DNA from: Candidatus Fredericiella danica
GTDB lineage: Bacteria > Chloroflexota > Anaerolineae > Caldilineales > Caldilineaceae
Length of the DNA: 64,000 bases
Assembly (NCBI GenBank): GCA_016713335.1
Contig: JADJPH010000111.1
Location: 62,001 to 126,000, forward strand
Direction of reading: 5' to 3'
Shown piece by piece: positions 17,030-27,915 of this stretch. The notes below the pieces were generated by a model, which saw only the letters and a list, made by a program, of their open reading frames with translations, made no database searches and had not been told where the DNA came from. Both the position numbers and the translations under genes were made by a program. Within the stretch, counting starts at the first letter, position 1. Every line of letters starts with the position of its first letter.

Positions 17030-17058
17030 TTGACAAAATGCCGTGTCCATCCTATACT
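17030..17058 (+). promoter_or_regulatory. sigma-70 promoter for the RpiR gene
   Basis: TTGACA (17030-17035), a 17-base spacer, then TATACT (17053-17058). Transcription would start near 17065, giving a leader of about 120 bases before the ATG at 17185. Confidence 0.75.
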
Positions 17059-17134
17059 GTGAGAACGAAGGTTTGATCAATTCGCTTGGAATTCTTGCAG
17101 TTTTTCACAAGGACTCTGACCTATGTTGACATAA

Positions 17135-17148
17135 GTGCAGAAATGCAC
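17135..17148. promoter_or_regulatory. small inverted repeat in the RpiR leader
   Basis: GTGCA-GAAA-TGCAC lies between the promoter and the start of the RpiR gene, just after a second TTGACA at 17126-17131. It could be an operator for the RpiR protein. Confidence 0.35.
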
Positions 17149-17184
17149 CACTCTCATACATACCATACATTCTAGGGGGGCCAG

Positions 17185-18066
17185 ATGTATAGGGAGAAGA
17201 TCCGCGAGTACTACGACCATCTCAGTCGTAGTTACCGTAAAGTCGCGGACTATATCATGAGTAACTACTACGAAGTGTCATTCATGACAGCAGCGCAACT
17301 CGCGTACGCAGTCGGGGTTGACACAACGACAGTAGTCCGGTTTTCACAAAGGCTTGGCTACAACGGCTATCCAGAACTGCTTCAGGATATCCGTGAACAG
17401 GTCAAAGCCGAAATATATGCAGCATATGAACCCCAGACGCTGCTGCCCGATGATCCGGCCGGCGTCTTCAAAGACCGGACACTCCAGGAACAACAGAACC
17501 TGCAGCAAATGCTTGTCCACAATCCGCCCGAGCATATCGAGGCCATTGCGGCCATGCTGTCGCGCGCCCGGAGGATGATCCTGGTGGGCGAAGGCTATGC
17601 ATCGACCGTAGCCGAAATGGTTGCCGAGCAATTCAGGCACCGTGGCCTGGACGCCGAATATCTGCCAAATGACCCGGTGAAAAAAGCGGCGACGCTCATG
17701 ATGGTCGATAGCACCACCCTCGTGATCGGCATCAGCGCAACGGAATATGGCCGCGAAGTCGCACGGGCCATGGAGTATGCACGTCTCCGCGGCGCCGCCA
17801 CGCTTGGCATCATTGGCTCATTGGCAAGTCCGGTCAATCGCATGTCCGATCGGGTCGTCTATGCGCCTACCGACGTCGCCGGACCGCTGCCCAGTATTGT
17901 GGCGCTTGTCACGGCGCTGGCGGGTCTTGTCCAGGTTGCGGCCAAGGATAGCCCAACAACCGTTGAGCGCCACATCGAAACGTTTGAGAGTGCGTTCCAG
18001 TTCCTCACGCAAGAAGCAGTGCTTGAAGAATTGGAGTCAGCACGCGTGTCGGTTGAAGAGGTTTAG
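17185..18066 (+). CDS. RpiR-family transcriptional regulator (HTH plus SIS domain)
   Basis: 293 residues; the start is fixed by an upstream GGGGGG-rich Shine-Dalgarno sequence. HTH domain at about 1-77 (SRSYRKVADYIMSNYYEVSF, TAAQLAYAVGVDTTTVVRFS, RLGYNGYPEL). The SIS sugar-phosphate binding domain is at about 115-245 (RMILVGEGYASTVAEMVAEQ, VIGISATEYGREVARAMEYA). These regulators sense phosphosugars and control sugar catabolism. There is no sugar gene immediately downstream; the next genes on this side are convergent. The target is therefore not clear; the sugar ABC system at 23.6-27.6 kb is one candidate. An intrinsic terminator follows. Confidence 0.92.
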   Translation: MYREKIREYYDHLSRSYRKVADYIMSNYYEVSFMTAAQLAYAVGVDTTTVVRFSQRLGYNGYPELLQDIREQVKAEIYAAYEPQTLLPDDPAGVFKDRTLQEQQNLQQMLVHNPPEHIEAIAAMLSRARRMILVGEGYASTVAEMVAEQFRHRGLDAEYLPNDPVKKAATLMMVDSTTLVIGISATEYGREVARAMEYARLRGAATLGIIGSLASPVNRMSDRVVYAPTDVAGPLPSIVALVTALAGLVQVAAKDSPTTVERHIETFESAFQFLTQEAVLEELESARVSVEEV

Positions 18067-18095
18067 CCTACGTGATCAGTTCATGAGTCAACGCG

Positions 18096-18130
18096 AATGC
18101 GGGAGGGATGCACCCTCCCGCATTTTATTT
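18096..18130. terminator. bidirectional intrinsic terminator
   Basis: A perfect 12-base stem (AATGCGGGAGGG, 5-base loop, complement) is followed by TTTTATTT. It sits between the convergent ends of the RpiR gene and the membrane glycosyltransferase gene and can serve both. Confidence 0.85.
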
Positions 18131-19570
18131 CTGAGAAACCTCGTCCTGGCTGGCGATAAAGGCAATGGCGAAAATCGCCAGAATGAAGCCAAGGTAGTTT
18201 TCATTGAGGAAGCGGCTGGCATAGAAGAAGCCGAGCATCAAGAGCGCTGAGTGCCAGCAGACACTTGCCAGGGTGTTGTGTAGTCGCTGACGATACAGAA
18301 ACCAGATGAGCAGCGGCGTCGCAACCAGCAGCTCTGTCAGCCAAAACGGCCACTGACCAAAGCGATCCTGCACCCAACCGAACGCCAGCACGAAGTTACT
18401 CCCCCCCCAGCCCCAAATCTGGTAGCCGGTGTCACCCTGGCCACTGCTCCAGCGCCATACATCATCATAGATTGCAGATGGATTCCACAGGAGATATGGC
18501 AGCATGAAAAGGGCGAAGACAATCATCGCCGGCGCCAGGCGTCGCAACAGCAGTGGCAGCCACGGGGTGAGTTCGCGCCAGCGCTGGGCACGGCCGAAGT
18601 GATCAGAGATCAATAGAAGCGCATAGAACGGCGCCATAAACCAGGCAGTTGGCTTGCTGACGCACGCCAACCCAAAGAAGACTGCCGATAGCATAACGCC
18701 AAAGCGGCGGGTGAGGCTTCCTTCTTCAGCCGTACTCCAAAGACGCCATGCCGCCAGGCTGAATACCAGCCAGGCCAGGACGAAGACATCGTTTTGACCA
18801 AAGATCACATCGAGCGCCATCATAGGGTTCAGCCCGAGTAATGCCACCAGGGCAAGTTTCAGCCGGCCGCCCGTCGCCAGGCGCGTGGACGCCAACAACA
18901 GAAGCGCCCACAGCAGCAGGTACACGATCCGCTGATCATAGAACCCCATCCCAACGCCCGCGGCATAGAAGGGAGTGCTGAAGAGAAAGGTCAAAGGCAG
19001 GTACGGGTAGTGATAGAGCGCAGTGCGGTATCTGCTGATGCCCCAATCCGCCATTGGCGTGTTCACATAGTCTTCGACGTAAGGGTTCTTGCCCGCCAGC
19101 ACATATTGGATGGCGGCCTCCGTCTGGATCACACCTCCATCATGCGTATAACTGGCAGGACCACTCCCCTGGCGCAACAGCATCAACTCAACGGTAGGCA
19201 AGGCCACCGCCGTCACCAGAATCGCCGTGAGAATGACGGCCTTGACCCGGTTTGACCAGACCCCGGCAAGTCCGATGTCAACGATCAGGTACGCCAACAA
19301 TAGTCCGACCGTGATGGCGTTCAGCAACAGGCCAATCGGGTCACCAGGTCTGGGGCCGGGCTCCCCCATTGCGGCGATCCCGGCTGCTGACAGCACTTTG
19401 CCCAGGAGCGGGTGACGGAGCACATCCTGCACCAGGGTCGGTAATGCGGCTTGTTCTGCCAGACCCGTAATTTGCAGGAGGGCAATGACAAGGAGTGCCA
19501 GCAGAAACGCATCGAGTCCGAGCCGAGCCAACTTTGGAGGCGCGCTTTGCGCAGATGCCTGGTTCGTCAT
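18125..19570 (-). CDS. multi-spanning membrane glycosyltransferase-like protein (GT87/GT39 type)
   Basis: 481 residues with about ten hydrophobic membrane segments. The ATG at 19570 overlaps the stop of the upstream PQQ gene (ATGA), which fixes the start and shows translational coupling. Features of polyprenyl-phosphate-sugar dependent GT-C transferases: an outward loop after the first helices with DGGVIQTEAAIQYVLAGKNP and a Y-rich YHYPYLPLTF region, then GQNDVFVLAWLVFSLAAW. The early acidic residue in SYTHDGGVI may be catalytic. Such enzymes add sugars to lipid-linked glycans or proteins on the outer face of the membrane. Family-level assignment only. Confidence 0.65.
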   Translation of the reverse strand: MTNQASAQSAPPKLARLGLDAFLLALLVIALLQITGLAEQAALPTLVQDVLRHPLLGKVLSAAGIAAMGEPGPRPGDPIGLLLNAITVGLLLAYLIVDIGLAGVWSNRVKAVILTAILVTAVALPTVELMLLRQGSGPASYTHDGGVIQTEAAIQYVLAGKNPYVEDYVNTPMADWGISRYRTALYHYPYLPLTFLFSTPFYAAGVGMGFYDQRIVYLLLWALLLLASTRLATGGRLKLALVALLGLNPMMALDVIFGQNDVFVLAWLVFSLAAWRLWSTAEEGSLTRRFGVMLSAVFFGLACVSKPTAWFMAPFYALLLISDHFGRAQRWRELTPWLPLLLRRLAPAMIVFALFMLPYLLWNPSAIYDDVWRWSSGQGDTGYQIWGWGGSNFVLAFGWVQDRFGQWPFWLTELLVATPLLIWFLYRQRLHNTLASVCWHSALLMLGFFYASRFLNENYLGFILAIFAIAFIASQDEVSQK

Positions 19571-21342
19571 TGTCCGCTCAAGGCATAGGTGGTGTTGTTG
19601 GCGGCAGGCACGATCAGCAGATTGTCGCTCACCGCTGGGCCACCGCGATCCTGGAAGCGCAGATGGCAACGTCACGCTTCTCGCCGCCGGTGAACTCCCC
19701 GTGTTGACATCATAGACGATGACCACGCCATTCAGCAGGGTGATCAACATGCGATCGGCCGTCACCAGGGGGCCACCCATCACCGGCACACCGCCCGGCG
19801 CGACGGTCCAGACATCTTCGCCATTGGTGCGGCGGAGTTTGCGCACGTAGGTGGACCCGCCGCTGCTCCCCGCCACAAAGACCGCATCGTCATTGACGGC
19901 CATCGCAGTGACATCCACGCCGACTGCGGTGGCCCAGATCTTCTTGCCTGTGGTGGCATCCAGCGCCCAGACAAGGTCGTTGGAATCTGCCACATAGAGT
20001 TCTGAAAGCCGGACGACACCTGCTGCGGCGGTACACAGGCGGCGCCACCACATTGGTTACTTCAGGCGCCATCCAGACCACTTCCGGCTCCGCAACATTG
20101 AACATATTCGCATCCACAGCCCACACCCGGTTGGCGCCGACAAACACCGTCTCCTGGGCAATCGCCGGCTGATAAATCCGCGATTCCGGCAAGTTGAATT
20201 CCCGGCGTTCGCTGGGGCTCTGGCGGCGCAACGCAATGAGGCGCGCGTCGGCGCCTTCGCCAGCGCCAACAAATAGCAGATCGTTCCAAATGCTCGGCGC
20301 CTTGTGGACTGATGGGCCAGACATAGCGCAGGTCTGTCCCGGGAAGATTTGGGACGCGACCACTGTTGGCGCTGTCAAACCGTGCAAGCGGAAAATCGCC
20401 GAGCGGAATGGCCGTCGGCGTCGGGCGCGCACCGAGCGATGGCTCCACAGTCGTTACGGGCAAAGGCCTCAAATCCTCCGCGTCAGCCCCGGCAGGGGGG
20501 GAGATTGTGACGTAAGCCCGGCGGATCCAAAAATTCTGTGATGAAGACGAATTTGGAACGCAACACCCATACAACCAATCCCCGGTGCCGGTGCGGCCAA
20601 AAACGCGCATCGAACCACCCTGCGAAATGGAGCCAAGGGCAGAGTAGCCGTTGCTCGGACCTGGGTAGATCGCCGTGGATCCACTCCGGTTCACTGTGGC
20701 ATAGTAGTCACCAAATGGCGCCGGCGTCGAGGTGGCCGTCGGTTGGACCACCTGGAAGGTGGCGGTTGGCGTCGGCACAAAGGGCGTCGGCGATGGCGTC
20801 ATCGGCAACGGCGTGATTGGTGTCGCCGTCCAGGTGGCAAACGGCTCAGGCGTTAACGGCATTGGCGTTGGCGCCACTGGCGTCGGTGTCGATTCAGGAT
20901 TTGTTACCACCGGCATGTAGACCGCCGTCGAGACTGGCGCCGGTGTAACAAACTCAGGCGGTGCGGGCGGCGCCACCGGATTGGGCGTTGGCGTAAGGTT
21001 AGGAACAATGACGACCGGTAAATTGGCGATCGTGGTCGCCTGCTCAGCATAGGGAAGATCGGTCGGATACTGGCCGGGAGTAAGTTGGAAGACGACGGTC
21101 GCGGCAAACGCAACTTGCGTCAACATGTCCTCGACGTTTTGCGTCGCCATGACGTCTGGCGTCGGCGTTGTTGACGGTCTTGGCGTCGCGGTCGGTGTCG
21201 GCGTTGGCGCAAAGCGGTACCCACTTTGATCCAGCAACCAGAGCATGGCCACACCAAACAATACGAACAGAGCGACCACCACGCTGATCGTGAGGATTTC
21301 TGCAGTAAGATCTCGGCGAGGCGATGGACGCGGCGAACGCAT
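19567..21342 (-). CDS. membrane-anchored SH3/PQQ-like beta-propeller protein (three frameshifts)
   Basis: Start ATG 21342 (MRSPRPSPRRDL) with CAGGA 8 bases upstream. One membrane anchor at about residues 15-38 (LTISVVVALFVLFGVAMLWL) is followed by a very long Thr/Pro linker. Next comes an SH3-like segment (NRSGSTAIYPGPSNGYSALG...GDWLYGCC) and, from about 20340, PQQ/WD40-like propeller blades (NDLLFVGAGEGADARLIALR, ELYVADSNDLVWALDATTGK, KKIWATAVG, ITLLNGVVIVYDVNTG). Frames shift near 20310, 20030 and 19653; restoring the last gives an end at LLIVPAANNTTYALSGQ with its stop overlapping the next start. About 590 residues. The C-terminal domain is outside the membrane and coupled to a glycosyltransferase-like gene, so a cell-envelope glycan role is inferred. 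Confidence 0.7.
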
Positions 21343-21429
21343 GGGTGTCCTGGGTTGGTGGGGCAATTGATAAATCGAGTCTACTTTCAATGCATTCTAA
21401 CAATATCACCTTGAATGTCACAATCCAAC

Positions 21430-21458
21430 TTGCTTTTTGCCTGTCGCGCGCCCATAAT
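21430..21458 (+). promoter_or_regulatory. candidate promoter of the Crp-family gene
   Basis: TTGCTT (21430-21435), 17 bases, then CATAAT (21453-21458). Moderate match to sigma-70, 38 bases before the GTG start. Confidence 0.45.
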
Positions 21459-21496
21459 GGGGGAGTGTTCCCATCTTTAGTCAATTGGAGTGACCT

Positions 21497-22201
21497 GTGA
21501 AACAGGAAGACAAAACGGTTGCAGTGTCGCAGCCGGCAGACAAGATGAAATATCTCTCGGAACTGGCGGTGTTTCAAGATCTGACGCCACGTGAGATGGA
21601 AGAACTCAACCGCGTCACCGTCCTGAGCACGATGCCACGCGGGCGCGTCTTCTATCGCCCGGAGGAGACCAGTGAGGTCCTCTTTATTCTTCGAGAGGGT
21701 CGGGTTCAACTCTATCGGATCAGCCCCGAAGGCAAGAAGCTGATCATCAGCACCCTGGGACCCCACACGCTCTTTGGCGAAATGGCCTTGTTGGGCACAA
21801 AGATGCACAACACCTTTGCTGAAGCAGTGGAAGACTGCCTCATCTGTGTGATGAGCCGCAGCGATCTGGAGCGACTGATCCTCAACAAGCCGCAGGTCGC
21901 CCTCCGTCTCTTGGAAATCACCGGACGGCGATTGCGCGAGGCCGAAGAACGGCTTGAAAATATGGCGTTCAAGGGCATCCCGGCACGCCTGGCGAGTCTG
22001 CTGCTGCGCCTCGCACAGGAACAGGGCAGCAACGACATCACGGGGCTGACGCACCAGGACCTGGCCGAAAGTGTCGGCACCTATCGCGAGACTGCAACCC
22101 AGGTGCTCAACGACCTCAAGGCCGAAGGATACATTGAGATCGGACGCAAGCGCATCACCATCCTGAACCCGGCGGGATTGACGGCTGTTGCAGAATCGTG
22201 A
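21497..22201 (+). CDS. Crp/Fnr-family transcriptional regulator
   Basis: 234 residues; GTG start at 21497 with GGAG 7 bases upstream. Cyclic-nucleotide-binding fold at about 18-140 (LAVFQDLTPREMEELNRVTV, VLFILREGRVQLYRISPEGK, TLFGEMALLG). Long dimerisation helix, then a Crp-type HTH at about 175-225 (GLTHQDLAESVGTYRETATQ, VLNDLKAEGYIEI). The N-terminal Fnr iron-sulphur cysteines are absent, so it is not an oxygen-sensing Fnr. The cAMP-binding Arg-Ser pair is not clearly present, so the effector is unknown. Transcribed divergently from the PQQ gene. Confidence 0.92.
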   Translation: MKQEDKTVAVSQPADKMKYLSELAVFQDLTPREMEELNRVTVLSTMPRGRVFYRPEETSEVLFILREGRVQLYRISPEGKKLIISTLGPHTLFGEMALLGTKMHNTFAEAVEDCLICVMSRSDLERLILNKPQVALRLLEITGRRLREAEERLENMAFKGIPARLASLLLRLAQEQGSNDITGLTHQDLAESVGTYRETATQVLNDLKAEGYIEIGRKRITILNPAGLTAVAES

Positions 22202-22206
22202 TCCAG

Positions 22207-22235
22207 TTGACAAAGCCCTGAAACGTCAGTACAAT
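22207..22235 (+). promoter_or_regulatory. sigma-70 promoter of the ferredoxin gene
   Basis: TTGACA (22207-22212), 17-base spacer, TACAAT (22230-22235). It starts 6 bases after the Crp-family stop and gives a leader of about 135 bases. Confidence 0.7.
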
Positions 22236-22380
22236 CTCGATAGTTCAAGTTGAGCAGTTGTGTTTCATCAATTTACATTCCTCGCTAGCAAGCAACATTC
22301 GACTGCACAGAGATGTGTGGCTAGCGTCCAGAAATTGGTTTTCCAGAACCAGCAAAAAGTGAAATCAGGAGGTCTCGCAA

Positions 22381-22650
22381 ATGACGCACGTTATTTTTGA
22401 TCTGTGCATTCGCGATGGTGCATGCGCAGAGGTGTGTCCGGTTGAGTGTATCGTACCCGGAATGCCAGAAGATGAATGGCCCTGGTACTACATCGACCCG
22501 GATACTTGCATTGACTGCGGCGCATGTGTGCCGGAATGCCCAGTAGACGCGATTCGGCCCGAAGAAGATTTGGCGCCGGAATATCTGGCGGCGACCGAGT
22601 TGAACGCGAGTTTCTTCACGGACGGACCTGGTTATTCGGCAATTGGCTAG
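22381..22650 (+). CDS. ferredoxin, 4Fe-4S double-cluster type
   Basis: 89 residues, with a strong AGGAGG upstream of the ATG. Two cysteine motifs: CIRDGACAEVCPVEC with an unusual first spacing and a canonical CIDCGACVPECPVDAI. The first has C-x5-C-x3-CP and the second C-x2-C-x2 or 3-C-x3-CP, the layout of 7Fe/8Fe bacterial ferredoxins with an altered first site. Small cytoplasmic electron carrier. It is monocistronic between its own promoter and a terminator. The redox partner is unknown. Confidence 0.88.
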   Translation: MTHVIFDLCIRDGACAEVCPVECIVPGMPEDEWPWYYIDPDTCIDCGACVPECPVDAIRPEEDLAPEYLAATELNASFFTDGPGYSAIG

Positions 22651-22698
22651 TCTTAGCCGCAAACGCATTCATTTGAGTTCCAGTACGTTTGAAGTGCC

Positions 22699-22727
22699 AA
22701 ACCCCTGTGAAAACGGGGGTTTTTTCT
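22699..22727 (+). terminator. intrinsic terminator after ferredoxin
   Basis: AACCCC stem, loop around CTGTGAAAA, then GGGGGTTTTTTC. Short GC stem with a run of six T residues, 50 bases after the ferredoxin stop. Confidence 0.75.
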
Positions 22728-22778
22728 TGTTGTTTTTCATTTATCAGTGACCCAGGTCGCAACCAGCAGAGATTTGCC

Positions 22779-23513
22779 ATGAGCAGCGAGCAAGCTAGCA
22801 CCCGTTCCGATTGGTCCGATGTCAAACGTGTCCTCGTAATTGTCGCCCATCCTGATGATGCAGACTTCATCTGTGGCGGCACGTGCATTCAGATGGCCGA
22901 ACAGGGCATTGCAGTGACGTATATGGTGTTGACGAATGGTGATAAGGGAAATCACAATCCCGAGGTGACGCGTAACCAGTTAATTGCTATGCGCAAGATC
23001 GAACAACGCGCGGCCGCCACCCTCTGTGGCATTCAAGAGGTGCTCTTCATGGGCGAAGAGGATGGGTTCCTGCGCCCAAAGCGCGCCATTCGAAAACGGG
23101 TGACGCGTGAGATCCGGCGGATCCGGCCTGAGCTAATCATCTGCACCAATCCCGATCGCTACTTCGTAGGTGATGGTTACATCAATCACCCGGATCACCG
23201 GAACGCCGGACTCATTGCGATCGAAGCAATCTTTCCCGCAGCCGACAATCCCATGTTTTATCCGGACCTGGCGGACGAAGGGTATCACCCGCACAAGATC
23301 AAATATCTCTACGTGCATGGGCATGATCAGGCCGACGTCAAGATCGATATCACGACCCTGATTGACCAAAAGATCGCCGCCATCCTCTGCCATGATTCGC
23401 AGTTCGTGGATCCGGTTGCCGCGGAAAAGCGGTGGCGGGAGATGTGGGGTGAAAAGAGCGAGGATGGCACAGTTCGATATTATGAATCGTTCAAATTGAT
23501 GAAATTTGGGTGA
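22779..23513 (+). CDS. PIG-L family deacetylase
   Basis: 244 residues from ATG 22779; an in-frame upstream start would lie inside the terminator hairpin and is rejected. LmbE/PIG-L motif VLVIVAHPDDADFICGGT supplies the zinc-binding HPDD, and the third ligand is in INHPDHRNAG. The family deacetylates N-acetylglucosaminyl groups on small molecules (GlcNAc-PI, bacillithiol or mycothiol precursors, antibiotics). No thiol-biosynthesis neighbours are present, so the substrate is open. Cytoplasmic; intact. Confidence 0.88.
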   Translation: MSSEQASTRSDWSDVKRVLVIVAHPDDADFICGGTCIQMAEQGIAVTYMVLTNGDKGNHNPEVTRNQLIAMRKIEQRAAATLCGIQEVLFMGEEDGFLRPKRAIRKRVTREIRRIRPELIICTNPDRYFVGDGYINHPDHRNAGLIAIEAIFPAADNPMFYPDLADEGYHPHKIKYLYVHGHDQADVKIDITTLIDQKIAAILCHDSQFVDPVAAEKRWREMWGEKSEDGTVRYYESFKLMKFG

Positions 23514-23530
23514 TCCCCTCGCACCAGAGG

Positions 23531-23573
23531 GTGGCGCCGTCCGGGAAGCGAGTAACCTCCTGGACGGCGCCAC
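23531..23573. terminator. long hairpin between convergent genes
   Basis: A perfect 12-base stem (GTGGCGCCGTCC and its complement) with a 19-base loop lies between the PIG-L stop and the end of the sugar-binding protein gene. It has no T run, so the terminator role is inferred from position. Confidence 0.55.
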
Positions 23574-23586
23574 GCCAAAGCAAAGC

Positions 23587-24988
23587 TTACTTCATCTCTT
23601 CTTGCATGGTCTGCTCTTGCTGATTGGCAAACTCAGTCAAGGCATCGAGCGTCTGCTGGATGTCGGCGCCCTGCATGATCTCGTTGATCGCTTTTTGCGC
23701 CTGATCGCGCACCGCAGTATAGGAAATCAACTGTGGCTCGTAGGCGGAATAATCCAGGAGTGCAACTCCCTGATTAAACGGCGCATTCTCCTTGATTTTG
23801 TCTGAGAAGAATTCGGCTGTGCCCTTGCGGGTCGGGAAGTAGCCGCTGATGTCGTCCCAGCGTGCCTGAATCTCCGGTGAAGTGAACCACTTGACGAAGA
23901 GCCAGGCCGCAAGTTCCTGCTCGGGGGTCGTCTTCGTGATCATGACGTCGCCGCCGTAGATGTTCTGAACTGGCTCAGCGGTTGTGTGTGGAATGGCGGC
24001 AACGCCCCACACGTCCGGGGTCTTGCCCTGTTCCTCGGCAAACTTCGCCACGTCGCCCGCATAGAAGGGAATGCCGGACGTCGAACCCTGGGCAAAGAGA
24101 CCCTTGCGCGCCGCAAATTGCGGGTTCGGGAACCCTTCCGTGAAGAAGTATGCACAGCCTGAGTCGTACAGATCCTTCAGGAAGGTCATCGCTTCCACGG
24201 TGGCCGGGCTGTTGTAGACGTACTGCATGCCGTCATCGGTCAGAACGTCGCCCCCGAAGGCGAAGGTCCATGAGGCAAGCGCAGACGCATCATCGCGCAG
24301 GATATAACCTCCCGTGCCGTCGCCGTTGGCTTCAGCAGCGGCGCAGGCCATCTGCTTGAATTCTTCCGGGGTAGCCGGTGGGCCGGAGAAACCGAGTTCT
24401 TCCAGCCAGGTCTGATTGTAGAACAGGACTTCCATCGAGCGATTGGGGGAAACCAAGCCGCTGATTGTCAAAGAGCGGGTTGACGCTTTGCTCCAGGAAG
24501 ACCGGATAGAAATCGGCCTTATCCTCGGCCGTCAAACCCCACTTCAGATCGTCCACCAGAGTGTTCAGATCCAAGAGTGTATCGTTGAGTTGATAGAACG
24601 ACTGGTCGTTCTGATAGCCGACAATCAACGCTGCCGGTTGTTCGCCTGCGGCGATGCTGGCATTGACCTTGTCGCGAATCGCATCATAGTCACCCTGACT
24701 TTGTGCATCGATCGTGATGCCCCACTCGTTCGCCTTGTTAAATTCTTCGATGAGTGGTTTCAAGTTCTCGTCTCGACTGCCTGTGTGGTTGTGCCACCAC
24801 ACCACAGTTTGACCGGTGGGGTCAACGGCGGCATAGTCTCCTTCAGCAGGTGCTGCCGCCGCTTCCTCAGGCGCCGCAGAGGTCTCGGCAGCCGGCGCTT
24901 GCACCGCCGGAGCAACCCCGGTGCAGGCGGAAATCACCAACGCTGCAACCATGAGCGCGGCAAAGAGCCAGTTGTATTTCTGACGCAT
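23587..24988 (-). CDS. sugar ABC transporter substrate-binding lipoprotein, family 1 (frameshifted)
   Basis: Signal peptide with lipobox (VAALVISAC), an Ala/Pro/Glu linker, then a family 1 solute-binding fold: TVVWWHNHTGSRDENLKPLI, PAALIVGYQNDQSFYQLNDT, and in the second half MEVLFYNQTWLEELGFSGPP, GVAAIPHT and AAWLFVKWFTSPEIQARW. The frame breaks at a C run (GGGGG on the plus strand, 24445-24449); adding one C joins RLGFP to PNRSMEVLFY. About 467 residues once restored. It is the last gene of the permease-permease-binding protein operon. The ligand is a carbohydrate or related oligomer and cannot be specified further. Confidence 0.87.
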
Positions 24989-25049
24989 AATCTTCTCCTT
25001 TTGTTGAATTTCCCTCAGAATGAGAGCAATCTCGATAGCATATCAACGA

Positions 25050-25902
25050 CTATCCCTTCAACCCAGACGTTGCGATGCCTTCAATGAAGGTCTTCTGCGT
25101 GAAGAAATAGAGCACGATGACCGGTAGCATGGTGATAATGGCCGCCGCCATTTGTAGATTGAACTGGGCGCCTCCCTCATCTAAAAATGCATAGAGACCA
25201 TAGGAGATTGGGCGCCAATCTGGGGTGGTGGTGACCAATATTGGCCACGCCAGCGCGTTCCAGGAGCCAATAAACCCAAACAGAATCAAGGGTCATGAGG
25301 GCCGCTTTTGAGAGGGGTACGACAATCTGAATCAGAAAACGCAGATGGCCAGAGCCGTCGATCTGCGCCGAGTCCCACAACTCGTTCGGCACCTGCATGA
25401 AGAATTGGCGCAACAGGAAGATGCTGAATGCACTGGCCATGAAAGGAATCGTCAGTGCAGGCCAGTTGTTGATCCACGGCACCGGCCCCACCCGCCCAAG
25501 CCACGAGACCGTGATAAAATTCGGCACCCACGTGACCGCCTCCGGCAGCATCAGCGTTGCCAGCAGCAGACTGAAGAGGAGGTTCTTTCCCCAAAACTCC
25601 ATGCGCGCAAATGCATAGGCTGCGAGCGTGCAGAACACCACCTCGCCCGTGATCATGATGATGGCAATGCGAATGCTGTTCCATGCATAGCTTGAAAAAT
25701 TCGCCTGACTCCAGGCGACCGGATAGTTCTGCCACTGGGGCGAGGCCGGCAAGAAAACGCCGCCGACCGCTTCAGTCATATTCATGAGCGAAACGCTCAC
25801 CGTGTATAGAAATGGCACCACGGCGACCAACGCACCCAAAACCAGCACCGCGTAGATTCCCAACCCTGGCAAGCGAAATCGAACGAGTCGCCCGTTTGGC
25901 AC
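25050..25902 (-). CDS. carbohydrate ABC transporter permease, MalG type (frameshifted)
   Basis: Six membrane segments. The EAA loop is visible as ELWDSAQIDGSGHLRFLIQI (EAA...DGA...F..I.LP). The C-terminal part reads GSWNALAWPILVTTTPDWRP. A one-base excess in the CCC run near 25290-25292 breaks the gene between KAALMT and LILFGFIG. The start is uncertain: GTG 25902 is the first possible in frame, right after the stop of the upstream permease; a different-frame ATG overlaps that stop (TGATG). Length of about 283 residues is normal. Partner of the next permease. Confidence 0.85.
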
Positions 25903-25938
25903 CCGGTGCTGATCGACGCGAACGGTGCATTGGATGCA

Positions 25939-27648
<1,710 letters not shown>

Positions 27649-27705
27649 GTAGACGTGCTTCCTTGCATCGGTCGGCAAATAGAGGGTGTCAAAACTTCGA
27701 ATTGA

Positions 27706-27734
27706 AGTATAGTAGACGCTGCAAACCACGTCAA
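27706..27734 (-). promoter_or_regulatory. sigma-70 promoter of the sugar ABC operon
   Basis: Read on the minus strand: TTGACG, 17-base spacer, TATACT. It lies about 60 bases upstream of the MalF-type permease start. A LacI-type operator is not evident beside it. Confidence 0.7.
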
Positions 27735-27915
27735 TTGCCAGCGCAATTGGGAGTGCGGTTCGCAATCCACTCCCGTTTGTGCACGTGATGCCTCGCACCC
27801 TGCATGGAAATCAACCTGCTCGCAACCATAAGCGCTATGATGCATACAACACGCACCATAGCGCCTTCGTGTAAACGTCAGATAGATGGAGTGTAAACAG
27901 TTCTGCCGACAATCG

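Noticed and set aside
21044..22213. Minus-strand open frame of 389 codons over the Crp-family gene
   Set aside because: The opposite strand has a complete Crp/Fnr protein with motifs and promoter; the frame also crosses the divergent promoter region.
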